From: Coix lacryma-jobi var. lacryma-jobi
Taxonomy: Eukaryota; Streptophyta; Magnoliopsida; Poales; Poaceae
DNA length: 64,000 nucleotides
NCBI GenBank assembly: GCA_009763385.1
Contig: VDCT01000090.1
Span: 248,001-312,000 of the forward strand
Reading direction: 5' to 3'
A program made the translations under genes and the position numbers. The notes beneath the pieces were generated by a model. It worked only from the letters and a program-made list of their open reading frames with translations. It was not told where the DNA came from and ran no database searches. Shown piece after piece: positions 21,613 to 32,102 of this stretch (within the stretch, counting starts at the first letter, position 1; every line of letters begins with the position of its first letter).

Positions 21613-23593
21613 TGTTGATGGTCCTTAAACACCTGTTTTACCATCAACACTTTCCCAAAAATTCACCAAAAAGGCATGAAATGTAGTCAAATAGGTTTCA
21701 ATCTAACCAAATTCCACATGTCCATAGATTTTTATTTGAATACAGGATTTGGACCAAATTTGGAGCGTGGACCCACCAGGGGCTGAGACCACTCACCAGA
21801 GCCCATTTGGGCCCTAGTGGGGTGGCGCCCGCCACCCCTAGGTGGCGCCTGCCACAAGGAGAGGCCCAAACTTCCCCCCGGCCACGTCACTGATCCGTGT
21901 GACCACCCCAGGGCCAAATCTTGGCCCTTGCTCACTAGGTCAGTGGGATTGGAGGGCTCAGGAGGGGAGTGGCATGGATCATGACCTAATGACGGTTATT
22001 TGGACATGCAACCGCCTTGGAGGAGTCCCTAGAGACCATAGGATCGATGACGATGCATCCAACGGCTAGGGGGTGGCGGCCGCCACCTAGGGCTAGCGCC
22101 CGCCACTAGGGTTTGCCCTAGGTCGGTTGGCTGCCCCCTATAAGTACCCCCCTCACACCACAAGGCTATAAATACCCCCTTGGAGGCGTCACTTCATTTC
22201 AAGCAAGAAGCAAGAAGCAAGCAAGCAAGAAAGCAAGGATGCTAAGTTAGAAGCTCAGAGAGCTTAGGCAAGTAGGTTAGCTAGTAGAGAGAGCATAGCT
22301 CTCGTGCCCTCGCTGCAGCGCGGCTCTTAGTTTAGCACAGCTCAACCCTAACCAGTGGTATAGTAACGTAGAGCTTGCTAGGAGAGAAGCGGGTGCGAGT
22401 GACTGGCATCGGAGGTCGGTTGATTTCCCGGCGTCTCTGGTCTAGTTTGCTCTCTTGTATATCAGGTACGCTTATCATTGTTCCAATATTACTTTAGTAT
22501 TACTTTCAGTATTACTTTATCAAGTGCCTTCAGTGTGACCTAGCTATCCTACAGTTCAATTCACTTAGCCATAGTAGTTAATCTCTAGTGTGCTTAGTGT
22601 TTGATCTTTGCCAATAGGTTGCTTAGTTAGTTTAGTGTTTATCTTATTAAGTCAAGTATTTGCTCTGACGTCCGCAAGGGTGTCTCTATTCAAAGCTAGG
22701 GCAGAGATAGTTAGAATATAATTAAGCATGGTGCTTAGTTATAGACTTACCTTCAGATACGGCTGGACCCCCGGATAGCTGTGGTAGCAAGCAGGTGGTG
22801 ACAGCCCTGTGCGCCTTGAATTCCACCACGTAGTTGGCCCAGTTTAACAGTAAGGCTCGTTGTGCTAGCGTTTAACCTAAGTCAGTGGTAAAGGCTAGTA
22901 CGCCTCGATAATTGATAAGATAGGAATAAAACTATACTTAACTTGGTTGCTTTATTGACATTTGCCTATCTTGCTTCGTAGTTATCTTGCTTCGTAGTTA
23001 TCTTGCTTCGTAGTTATCTAGGAGTAGTTAGTAGTTACTAGTTAGTTATATTAGTTATCCTTAGTTATCCTATTCCCCTTATATACCTATCCATCCACCT
23101 TACCTTACCATCCATTTCATCCTTACCTATCCACCCATATATTCTTTCTAGCCTTTCATCTCCTCTCTTCTCTTCTCTCCTTTTCCCCTTTCTTATTCTT
23201 TGACTCTCATCCCCTCCTTGACTCGACTCATACACCACCCTAGCCTTCCCTTGGGATCAAATAAATTGACACCTGGTACTCCCAGACGAAGTGCTACTAC
23301 GATAGTTCTGTGCGCTTGCAGAATCTCCGCTAGGTAGATTGCAATCTCTCTAGCTAGCTCCTACTAGTGTTGGGATTGACAACCCCATTTGACATTAGTA
23401 GATAGCTGCTTTAGCTTCACTCCTTTAGGTATAGTGACTGGACTTGCTACAAGCATTTCTGGTGCCATTGCCAGGGGTAGATTCCATAGTCTACTCCTAG
23501 TCACGACCTTGGCAAGTGTCAACATGCATTTCTGGGCCGTAACCGGGGATAGTGGCCTAGCTCTATCTTTAGTGAAGTTAAGAACTACCAACA
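21613..23593 (+). repeat. 3' LTR of the Athila-like element
   Basis: 1,981 bp, matching the 5' LTR with scattered substitutions and small indels, including an extra TATCTTGCTTCGTAG unit near 22985-23010 and fewer CAGTATTATTTT units. TATA box at 22167-22174. It also contains two internal primer-site-like copies, showing that they are true LTR sequence. Confidence 0.92.
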
Positions 23594-24216
23594 CTATCCT
23601 TGATTGGTTTCAGTATCCAGACATTGCAGATTTTGAGAACCCATATACCTTCAGATTTCATAGAGAATGTGATGATGAAGGTTTGAAAATCTTATGCCAA
23701 ATAATGAAACCTTGCCTCCTGCCTACTGAAATCAGGCATGGTAGGGAAAAATCTCCCATGTCCTATGAATTCTAACATCCTGTCATGGCAGCTAGGCAAA
23801 TAGGTTTCGGCCAAGTGCCCCAATCTCTTTATTTTGCCGATAAGCTCAGACCAAGGGAGGCAGTAGGCTCTGCCTTAGAGTATAACAGAATATTCCAACT
23901 AGAGCAAGTTGTCTCCCTGAAGATGGTCAAGGAATGGAATTGCAGACCCTTCTCTTCAATCTCTTTCCAAGACTGGTGGCAACAGTGGAGCACTTACCTC
24001 TTTAGTGAAGTTGTGGCCACTTACTGCCTGAAGTTGGATTTAGACTTCCAAGCAACTGATGAGGTATGACTCAGTTTGTTCTCAAATTCTATATCTTTAC
24101 CACATGTTTCCCTCTGATGTCATATGTCAAACGCTTGCAGAATTTGGTCACCTTGAATCCCCCAACAATAAATTACAACATATGGTGTCCAAGTCCAAGA
24201 ATTGGTTGTGATGCTC
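23594..24216 (+). pseudogene. PMD antisense gene, middle part
   Basis: Resumes after the Athila-like insertion: LDWFQYPDIADFENPYTFRF..., then HPVMAARQIGFGQVPQSLYFADKLRPREA, a well-known PMD C-terminal stretch, and FQDWWQQWSTYLF (to 24066). A stop at 23773 (TAA where Tyr is expected) breaks it. An intron follows with donor GAG|GTATGA at about 24066 and acceptor TTGCAG at 24141. The next exon (NLVTLNPPTINYNIWCPSPR) is cut at 24216 by the chromovirus and resumes at 36870 after the repeated TGCTC. Confidence 0.75.
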
Positions 24217-24585
24217 TGTGACACCCCAATTTTAAGAACAAAATTGGAGCACAATATATGTATGCCAGGATCAATTTTCATACATATATCCACATCATAG
24301 TAAATATCAAAACAATGCTTTATTAATAATATCGAACTTTATAACAAAAATGACCCTCGGGTCTGAAAGAAAAAGTACGGACTCTCATGAAACTGACTCT
24401 AAAATAAACTCTGATGAAGATGCGGAAGATCTGGACTCCATCTCCACAGGAACGTCGACCGGGGGTAGCGCCATCCTAGTACAGGTCGTCAGGGTCGTAG
24501 CCTCCGTCTTCTGGATACTCCTGCTCCTCGTACGTGTAGTCTCCAGCGTCTGGGTGGGGTAGCAGGGGGGACAAAGAGGAAGGGT

Positions 24586-24605
24586 GAGTACATCGAAATG
24601 TACTC
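24586..24605. promoter_or_regulatory. GAGTACAT...ATGTACTC hairpin, chromovirus 1 3' LTR
   Basis: Eight-base perfect arms around CGAA. The other LTR has it at 33800-33819. It shares the GAGTAC/GTACTC core with hairpins in two other LTR families here. Confidence 0.65.
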
Positions 24606-24762
24606 CGCAAGTGTAGGAAATATATGCTTATGAGGCTGATAACAAGGGTAGGCTGACTCTGCTTGACTCAAGCGCCTAAAGCAACACATCCTATTAAAAT
24701 CCTATTTCCTATGCACCTATTTACTAGGTTATAACCACAGACTCTGTAGAAAAGTAACAACA

Positions 24763-24882
24763 CTCGGAGTCGCACCGAGCAAGACCACACTTGGAGTCGC
24801 ACCAAGTAACCAACACTTGGAGTCACACCAAGTATCCATACCTGAAGTCCATCAGGCAACCGCACCTGAAGTCCATCAGATG
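24763..24882. repeat. Array of five small hairpins with covarying stems
   Basis: Units: CTCGG-AGTCGCA-CCGAG (24763-24779), ACTTGG-AGTCGCA-CCAAGT (24789-24807), ACTTGG-AGTCACA-CCAAGT (24815-24833), CCTGA-AGTCCA-TCAGG (24841-24856), and a fifth CCTGA-AGTCCA-TCAGA-type unit ending at about 24882. The loop AGTC.CA is kept while both arms change together. The other LTR carries the same array at 33977-34096. Confidence 0.8.
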
Positions 24883-27659
24883 ACCCGAACCCAAAACCAA
24901 CTAGTAACCAACTAATCTCGAAGAAGTCCAAGCCGCTCGTGACCGTGAGCACGGCTGATATATCAGTTTTACACTCTGCAGAGGTTGCACATCGTTACCC
25001 ATGAGTCGTGCAGATCCCGTCACGCTAAACACTGCCAAGGTGCTTAGCAGGTTGCACTGCAAGGCCTTTACAAAGCCCCTCCAAGCCTGTGTTACACGTA
25101 CTCTAAGGTTTCTCCCCTGTCCATAAGTCAACGACCCCAAGGGATCCCTCTTGAGCCACTAAACAAACCCCGTGTAGCATGACTTAGAGGAAACTAATTA
25201 ATTAGCCACGTCCAGCCCATCCAGATCTCATGGTTGCGCTGTTAAGCCGGGTTACAGGCTTCGAGAACCGGGTCCTAGGGATCCAGGCAGGATATGTCTA
25301 GCACGAGCCCCGAACCAAAAACCAAAAGCAGCTGCCGAGTCCCACGGCACAAAACCACCAATACGGGTCCATCCTGCCGGATTTACCTAATAACCATGTT
25401 ACTACAAAATTACCATGTCCATATTCGTTTCATAAATCATTAATCAAGATTATAAACATTTTAACTCCCATCCCAACCATGACTGCAGGGCTAAGCAAGA
25501 CACCTACCCGAACATCCCAAAACAGGCGACAAGGAAAATAGAGCAAGATCTAGTAAACCATAATATAGGATTCAAATTTGACATTGCATGCATCTACTAG
25601 ATCTAAACTACTCTAATACCAAAAGTAAAATAAAGTAGGTGCAAGATGTTCAAGAACACTTGCCTTCGGACTGGGTCGAATCAACTGGGTCGCAAGGATG
25701 GTCTGGAGCGTCCTCGAATTCCGCACTCTCTGGCCCAATCAACATACATGGCACAATACATAGAAATAAATAACAGTACAACAAACAGTATGAAAACAGT
25801 AAACTAATAGATCTACTGCGTAGAGAACGAAATTATGAAACTAACGCAAGTTGAACGGGTCGAATCGGAGTTAGAACGCAAAAGTTATAAGCGTTTGAAT
25901 CTGAGTGGCAGTTCTGTAAATAGATTGAACTCATTTTTGTATTCTAAATAAATAAAATCTGAATTTAAAAGACACTTGGACCGGGCCTCATTTATCCAAA
26001 AAAGGAGGGGTTAGATCGGAAGAATTCGCAGACTCAGCGCACATGGCGACTGGATCGCGGGTTGATTACGAAAAGGTAGAGGACTCTTTAGCAAAAGCGC
26101 ACGCGAAGGGGTATGGTCTCTTGTCAGCCGTCGATCTGGCAATGGACGGCACAGATTAGAACTAGAGAGAGAAGGGATCAGGGCGCGGCTGCTGACCCGG
26201 ATCCACGTGGCCGGCCGTGATTGGCAAGGCGTGCCAGGTGTCCCGTGGACTGGCTGACGCGGTTCTCGCGGACCGAGTCCCCGACTCTGTGAGCCGGGTG
26301 CATACCGGTTCACGGTGCGTTCTAATCTGGGCCGCACATGTTTGATCGGATGGTGCAGCGAGGGTTCGGGGAAAAACAGTGGCCGCCGGTGGCACTACGC
26401 GCGGCGGCAACGAGCAGTGAGCGGCGGCGCCATAGCTTCCGCCAGGGAGAGCTTTGCCGGTGCGCGCGAACTAGCCCTACGGGCCATACTTGACCGAACA
26501 AAAGGTGCCAGGGGAGAGAGGGGAGGGAGACGAGCTCACCAGAGTGCGCCTCGCGGTCGGGGAGGGCTCGGGTGGCGCGTGCGTCGACGGCGGCGTCCTG
26601 GGCTCCCCGCTCCGGTGTTTCCCCCCTCCCGGTGACGCGGCGGAGCGAGAGGGAGTGCGGAGAAGATGGTGCAGCGCGTCGAGGTCGAGCGATGTCGATC
26701 ATCTCCTCGGAAACGGCAAGCGAGTGAGGGCGACTAGCTTGCGGCGTTCGGTGGTCGGTAATGGCGGCCGGAAGGGTGGCGCGGAGAGAGGGATCTGGCT
26801 CCGTGGAGAGGAAAGGGTTTGCGCGGCGGCATAGGTGTCTCTACTTGTAGGCAGAGGGGCGGTGAAGGCGGCGTGCCCCTTTGCTGTTGCGCCGAGCCCG
26901 GAAGAAGCGAGCGCGCAGCGCCTAGGGCGGGCGAGTTCGGTGCGGGAGAGGCTCGTGCGTCTGGAGAGGTAAGGGAGGGAGCTGACGCGTGGGAGCGGCT
27001 GGTGGAAGCGGAGGGCGCTGGTGGGCTGCCTGCCTGGCTGCGGCTTGGGCCGATTGCAACGGGGAGGAGCCAGCGGGTCGGGCTGACTGCGGCCGCACAG
27101 AGCAGGCCGGGGGGGAAAAAGGAGGAACGGCCGTCGCGGCTGGGTCGAGAGGAGAAGTGAGGGAGGGGCCCAGGTGGGGAGTGAGGGGGAAACAGGCCGG
27201 CGTGGGTTGGAGACGAGGTGGGCCGCGGATGAGTGGCCTAGGCACTGGGCTGAGGGGAGATGAGGTCCAGTTAGCACTTTGCCTTTCTCCTTTTCTTTTC
27301 CAAGTTTTGCAAATCCTTTTTAAAAAAAAACAGATTTCAGACCCATTTCAAAATCAAATCAGTTTTGAAAACTTTTGAAAATATTTTCCCTAGGTTTTAG
27401 AAATAAAATTTGAGTTTAAATTTTGGAAAACTTTCATAACTATTTTATTCTTTTTTTTCTAAATAGAATAAATTCGATACGCCCTATACGGGTTTAATAA
27501 ATTTATTTACCACACAATAAAAAACATGCAATGGCATGAATGCAACATGAAAATGATAAATAAATTTTATTTTCCTCCTCTAATAAACTAGCCAACCTAT
27601 TTAGTTTCTAAATTCTTTAATTAAATTGGGGAAAATTAAATCAGGGTGTTACAAACCTA

Positions 27660-28156
27660 CCCCCCTTAGAAGAATCTCGTCCTCGAGATTAGGAAGAGTC
27701 GGTGAAGAGATGAGGAAAATCTGCCCGAAGATCATCTTCTTTCTCCCATGTGGTTTCTTCTTCGGAGTAATGCTTCCATTGCACCTTGCAGATTTTAATC
27801 CTCTTGTTGCGAGTGCCTCGTTCCATCGTGTCCAAAATCTTGATCGGCTCGGAGAAAGTCAGATCATCCCGCAGATCAAGCTCCTCAAGTGCCAACTGCT
27901 CCTCTGGAACTCTGAGGCATCTCTTCAGCTGGGATACATGGAAGACATTATGGATACCTGCCAGACGTGCAGGCAACTCCAGCTGATATGCAACTGCGCC
28001 TTTCTTGTCAATCAGCTTGAAAGGGCCAATGAATCTCGGAGATAGCTTCCCTTTGACATTAAACCTCCGAAGACCTCTGAAAGGTGACACCTTCAGATAG
28101 ACATAGTCCCCAATCTGGAACTCCAGCTCTCGTCGTCTGACATCTGCATAACTCTT
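27660..28156 (-). pseudogene. Integrase C-terminal part with chromodomain (chromovirus 1)
   Basis: Open from 28090 to 27689 and in the same frame as pol across one TAG at about 28154-28156 (AQSR*KSYAD, probably CAG in the parent). It holds GDYVYLKVSPFRGLRRF, KGKLSPRFIGPFK (the GPY/F module), NVFHVSQLKRC, then a chromodomain: EPIKILDTMERGTRNKRIKICKVQW, TWEKEDDLRADFPHLF. Chromodomains bind methylated histone H3 tails and steer integration to heterochromatin. Stop at about 27689; the tract AAGGGGGGTAG and LTR follow. Confidence 0.9.
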
Positions 28157-30358
28157 CTATCTAGACTGAGCTGTCTTCAGGTTGCTTCTGATCTGCCTGA
28201 CCTGTTCCTCAGCTTCCTCTATAGACTCGGGGCCAAAGACTTTCCTTTCTCCAACCTGATTCCAGAACAGAGGAGTTCTGCACTTCCTGCCATACAGTGC
28301 TTCAAACGGTGACATCTTCAGACTGGCCTGATAGCTGTTGTTATATGAGAACTCTGCATATGGCAGACTCACATCCCAACTCTGGCTGTTCTGAAGCGCA
28401 CTGGCTCTCAACATATCCTCCAGAATCTGATTCACCCTCTCTGTCTGACCATCAGTCTGAGGGTGATAAGCCGAACTGAAACTGAGGCGAGTGTCCATAG
28501 ACTCATGCAACCGCTTCCAGAATCTGGATGTGAACTGTGTACCTCTGTCAGATACTATGATCTTAGGTACCCCATGCAAGCAAACAATGCAGGACATGTA
28601 CAACTCTGCAAGTCTATCTCCCTTATATGTTTCCTTGACAGGAATGAAGTGAGCCACCTTGGTCAAACGATCAACTATGACCCAGATAGAATCATATCCC
28701 GACTGGGTCCTGGGCAAACCAGTGATGAAATCCATGCTGATCTCTTCCCATTTCCACTCGGGAATCTGCAGGGGCTGTAACAAACCAGCAGGTCTCTGAT
28801 GTTGGGCCTTAACCCTCTGACATGTGTCACACAAAGCCACATACTCTGCTACTTCCCTCTTCATCCCATACCACCAGTAATACTGCTTCAGATCCTGGTA
28901 CATCTTGGTACTGCCTGGATGGAGAGAGTAGGCCGAATCATGAGCTTCCCTCAGAATCAACTCCTTGATAGCCTTCACATCTGGAACACAGATTCTGCCT
29001 CTGAACCATAAGACACCCTGATCATCCTCTGTGAACCCTGGGGCTTTGTCCTCCTTGATCGACTGTCTGATCTCCAGAAGATACTCATCAGTGAGCTGCC
29101 CTGCTCGGATATCATGCTCCAAGGTCGAATCAACCTCCATGGCTATTGCATCAGTGTGGCCGAGAATACCGAAGTTGAGCTTCACAAACTCTTCATGCAA
29201 CTCGGGCTGCTGCTCCTTGATCTCTAGCACATTACAGTAGACCTTCCTGCTCAAGGCATCTGCAACAACATTCGCCTTGCCTGGATGATAGTTGATACTC
29301 AGATCATAGTCTTTGATCAACTCGAGCCATCTCCGTTGGCGAAGATTCAGATCTAGCTGGGTGAAAATATACTTCAAGCTCTTATGATCAGTGTATATCT
29401 CTGTCTTCTTGCCCATCAGATAGTGCCTCCAGATCTTCAGAGCATGAACAACAGCTGCCAACTCTAAATCATGAGTAGGGTAATTTAGCTCATGCTTCCG
29501 GAGCTGTCTCGAGGCATAAGCAATCACCCGACCTTCCTGCATAAGCACACATCCCAGACCCTGACGCAAAGCATCACAATACACCGTGAAGTTCTTCTGG
29601 ACATCTGGCATGACAAGAATAGGAGCAGAGGTCAATCTCGCTTTCAGCTCCTCAAAACCAGTCTGGCATTCAGGGGACCATACAAACTTGGCACCCTTCT
29701 CAGTCAGTCTCGTCATCGGCTTCATGATCTTGGAGAATCCCTCAATAAATCTGCGATAATATCCCGCCATACCGAGGAAACTCCGTATCTCAGTAACGCT
29801 CTCAGGTACCTTCCAGTCCAATATATCTTGAACCTTGCCTGGATCCACTGATACACCACCCTCTGAGATGATATGCCCCAAATATGCAACCTTCTTCAAC
29901 CAGAACTCGCATTTGCTCAGCTTTGCATACAACCGATGCTCTTTGAGCTTCTGCAACACTAACCTCAGATGCTTCTCATGTTCTTCTTCAGTCTTCGAGA
30001 ATATCAGGATATCATCAAGGAACACCACGACGAACAGATCTAAAAACTCCATGAAGACCTTGTTCATCAGATACATGAAGAAAGCTGGGGCATTAGTCAA
30101 GCCGAAGGACATCACTGTGTACTCATATAGCCCATATCGAGTTACGAATGCCGTCTTCGGGATATCAGCTTCACGAATCTTCAGCTGATTATAACCTGTT
30201 TGCAGGTCAATCTTCGAGAACACATGAGCACCCTTCAACTGATCAAACAGATCATCAATGCGAGGAATCGGGTACTTGTTCTTGATGGTAGCTTCATTCA
30301 ATGCGCGGTAATCAACGCACATCCGTAGGCCTCCATCCTTCTTCGGAACAAAGATCAC
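28157..30358 (-). CDS. Pol: reverse transcriptase, RNase H, integrase (chromovirus 1)
   Basis: 733 open codons. RT: KKDGGLRMCVDYRALNEATIK, FSKIDLQTGYNQ, FGLTNAPAFF, and the catalytic box VVFLDDILIFS. RNase H: YCDALRQGLGCVLMQEGRVIAYASRQL, DLELAAVVHALKIWRHYL, YTDHKSLKYIF. Integrase: HHCC zinc module (H..H..CDTCQRVK), catalytic core MDFITGLP, SDRGTQFTS and QTERVNQ giving the D,D,E triad. The first codon is not a true start: it is an internal Met after a TAG at 30371-30373 that replaces the TGG of the SPWGAP motif. Apart from the flanking stops all catalytic residues I can check are present. Confidence 0.93.
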   Translation of the reverse strand: MIFVPKKDGGLRMCVDYRALNEATIKNKYPIPRIDDLFDQLKGAHVFSKIDLQTGYNQLKIREADIPKTAFVTRYGLYEYTVMSFGLTNAPAFFMYLMNKVFMEFLDLFVVVFLDDILIFSKTEEEHEKHLRLVLQKLKEHRLYAKLSKCEFWLKKVAYLGHIISEGGVSVDPGKVQDILDWKVPESVTEIRSFLGMAGYYRRFIEGFSKIMKPMTRLTEKGAKFVWSPECQTGFEELKARLTSAPILVMPDVQKNFTVYCDALRQGLGCVLMQEGRVIAYASRQLRKHELNYPTHDLELAAVVHALKIWRHYLMGKKTEIYTDHKSLKYIFTQLDLNLRQRRWLELIKDYDLSINYHPGKANVVADALSRKVYCNVLEIKEQQPELHEEFVKLNFGILGHTDAIAMEVDSTLEHDIRAGQLTDEYLLEIRQSIKEDKAPGFTEDDQGVLWFRGRICVPDVKAIKELILREAHDSAYSLHPGSTKMYQDLKQYYWWYGMKREVAEYVALCDTCQRVKAQHQRPAGLLQPLQIPEWKWEEISMDFITGLPRTQSGYDSIWVIVDRLTKVAHFIPVKETYKGDRLAELYMSCIVCLHGVPKIIVSDRGTQFTSRFWKRLHESMDTRLSFSSAYHPQTDGQTERVNQILEDMLRASALQNSQSWDVSLPYAEFSYNNSYQASLKMSPFEALYGRKCRTPLFWNQVGERKVFGPESIEEAEEQVRQIRSNLKTAQSR

Positions 30359-31131
30359 AGGAGCTCCCTACGGGGATGTACTAGGACGAATATGCCCTTT
30401 CTCTAACTGCTCTTGGATCTGCGTCTTCAGCTCGGCTAGCTTTTCGGCATCCATTCTATATGGTCGCCTGTATATAGGTGCAGTGCCAGGAACTAAATCA
30501 ATAGAGAACTCAATCTCACGATCAGGTGGCATACCTGGCACCTTCTGGAAGACATCTGGGAACTCCTTGACAACTCGAATATCAGGTACCACGACAGCCT
30601 CATATGCTCTGGCTTCTTCCTCCATCTTCGTCGGTGCCTGATACACAATCTCCGTGCCATCTGGATGCTTCACTGTGATGAGCCTCTGAGCACAATCAAT
30701 GACTCCCTGGTACTTGCGTAGCCAATCCATTCCCAGAATGACATCAATACCTTGGGAATCCAGAACAATAAGAGAGGTGGGAAAGACTACCCCCTTATGG
30801 TTAAGCTCACATTCGGGCACACATGCCTCGATATCAGTTCTCCTCCAGGAGAATTCACTAGCAGATGCTTTTTCATCAACACTCTATTCATATTATATTT
30901 AGATGTGCAGGGTGCTGATATGAACGAATGAGATGCTCCAGAATCAAACAAGACTGTAACTGGGTGAGAGTCAACAAGGAACGTACCAAACACCACATCT
31001 GGTGCCGTCTGAGCAGACTCCGCTGACACGTGGTTCACACGACCACGAGTGTAGCTCTGGGGCTGGCCTGCGGGACGTGACTGCGGTGGAGCTGGCTGCC
31101 TCAATGGACACTTGTTGGCGAAGTGTCCCAT
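30359..31131 (-). pseudogene. Protease and RT N-terminal region (chromovirus 1)
   Basis: MGHFANKCP (end of the CCHC knuckle) leads to a Pro/Gln-rich linker and the retropepsin active site VLFDSGASHSFIS. After this the frame changes once between 30820 and 30787, then LDSQGIDVILGMDWLRKYQG and EFPDVF.KVPGMPPDREIEFSIDLVPGTAPIYRRPYRM lead into RT. The TAG at 30371-30373 interrupts HIRPSTSP*GAP. The ILGMDWL signature shows that the protease is complete in content. Confidence 0.88.
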
Positions 31132-31347
31132 CTGGTTACACTTGTAACATGGGCCAATCTGACCTGGCCCCTATGCTGGACGGGGCTGCTGCGGAGCTGG
31201 AAGACCCTGGCGAGGTGCCTGAGCCTGGCGAGGCGGCGGCTGCTGCTGCTGCTGAGGTGGAGCCTGGTACTGTGGAGCTGGGTGCCTGTACTGAGGAGCG
31301 GGCTGCCGGGACTGGGGCGGCCGGTACTGCTGCTGCTGGGGAATCTG
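31132..31347 (-). pseudogene. Gag zinc knuckle and Gln/Pro-rich part (chromovirus 1)
   Basis: Minus-strand frame with a Q/P/A-rich run (31171-31347) followed by CYKCNQMGHFANKC, a CX2CX4HX4C nucleic-acid-binding knuckle. A TAG at 31171-31173 lies in frame just before GPGQIGPCYKC. It is separated from the main Gag by the Cassandra insertion. Confidence 0.85.
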
Positions 31348-31383
31348 TGTAACATCCCGGCCCATGGCTTAATAGGAATAATA

Positions 31384-31515
31384 GGATACTCATACCAATA
31401 AGTTGCAACTTCTTTTCCGGAAGCCCATCTCCTAAAAACTCCAAAGTTAAGCGTGCTTGGCTTGGAGCGATGGGTGACCGACCGGGAAGTTCTTCCCGGG
31501 TGCGCACGAGTGAGG
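31384..31515 (+). ncRNA. 5S rRNA-derived segment in Cassandra LTR 1
   Basis: Starts GGATACTCATACCA like plant 5S RNA. It holds the polymerase III internal promoter blocks: AAGTTAAGCGTGCTTGG (box A region, about 31444-31460) and GATGGGTGACC (box C region, about 31469-31479), then GGGAAG. It is diverged in the remainder and is not a ribosomal gene. Confidence 0.88.
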
Positions 31516-31860
31516 ACAAAGTGCGCAGAAAAGACTGATGTTGGTCTGTGAGGGAAGTCTATGTCCTATGAAAGCTGCCTGATGTAAGCGGGCCCGGCCT
31601 CGAGGAGGCGGGACGTTACAGAATGGTATCAGAGCCGACTCTCGCGGTTTCACGGGCGCGTGTGTCGCAGTTGCGCAGGCATAGTGCGCATGGCTGGTGT
31701 GGATCCGGAGTGGTCACACAGCATGGCATATGCGCTGGCATTGGGCATACGGACGTGGCCAAGAGAGGACGTTCCTGGCCTGGGATTGATCGACGAGGAC
31801 GTCGATCTCTTAAGGGGGTGAGGATGTAACATCCCGGCCCATGGCTTAATAGGAATAATA

Positions 31861-31992
31861 GGATACTCATACCAATAAGTTGCAACTTCTTTTCCGGAAG
31901 CCCATCTCCTAAAAACTCCAAAGTTAAGCGTGCTTGGCTTGGAGCGATGGGTGACCGACCGGGAAGTTCTTCCCGGGTGCGCACGAGTGAGG
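31861..31992 (+). ncRNA. 5S rRNA-derived segment in Cassandra LTR 2
   Basis: The same segment 477 bp downstream, identical by eye. Confidence 0.88.
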
Positions 31993-32102
31993 ACAAAGTG
32001 CGCAGAAAAGACTGATGTTGGTCTGTGAGGGAAGTCTATGTCCTATGAAAGCTGCCTGATGTAAGCGGGCCCGGCCTCGAGGAGGCGGGACGTTACAATC
32101 TG

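Larger units (their letters stand above)
15891..23593 (+). mobile_element. Athila-like non-autonomous LTR retrotransposon
   Basis: 7.7 kb with LTRs 15891-17877 and 21613-23593 and perfect 5 bp target duplications CTATC (15886-15890, 23594-23598). The primer site TGGCGCCGTTGCCGGGGA (17886-17903) fits tRNA-Asp, as used by Athila. The polypurine tract AGCTTGGGGGAG ends two bases before the 3' LTR. The internal region carries only Gag and a protease-like domain; there is no reverse transcriptase, RNase H or integrase, so it must borrow enzymes from a relative. A solo LTR of the same family lies at 6063-8022. Confidence 0.9.
24217..27653 (-). repeat. 3' LTR of chromovirus 1
   Basis: 3,437 bp. The plus strand starts TGTGACACCCC and ends GTGTTACA. 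It contains the GAGTACAT-CGAA-ATGTACTC hairpin (24586-24605), the array of small hairpins (24763-24882), and a GC-rich block (about 26160-27240) where many overlapping frames are open only because of composition. No gene is supported inside. Confidence 0.95.
31348..32097 (+). mobile_element. Cassandra: Cassandra TRIM retrotransposon
   Basis: 750 bp, with 273 bp LTRs at 31348-31620 and 31825-32097 that look identical, and 5 bp target duplications ATCTG (31343-31347, 32098-32102). The internal region is only about 204 bp: an iMet primer site TGGTATCAGAGC at 31624 and a polypurine tract TAAGGGGGTGAGGA before the second LTR. Each LTR carries a 5S rRNA-like segment. It encodes no protein and must be mobilised in trans. 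It lies antisense in the chromovirus gag. Identical LTRs mark it as the most recent insertion visible in the window. Confidence 0.96.

Noticed and set aside
24217..24240. Shared TGTGACACCCCAATTTT start as a separate small transposon
   Set aside because: It is the common LTR edge of chromovirus 1, confirmed by the second LTR at 33431 and the TGCTC duplications.
26162..27378. Long overlapping GC-rich frames on both strands, repeated at 35257-36593
   Set aside because: They lie in the two LTRs of chromovirus 1 and are near-identical only because LTRs are duplicates. Frames are open on both strands through high GC; no domain is recognisable.
31384..31515. 5S rRNA gene
   Set aside because: Only the promoter blocks and 5' end match 5S RNA; the rest is diverged, and the segment sits inside an LTR of Cassandra with primer site and target duplications.
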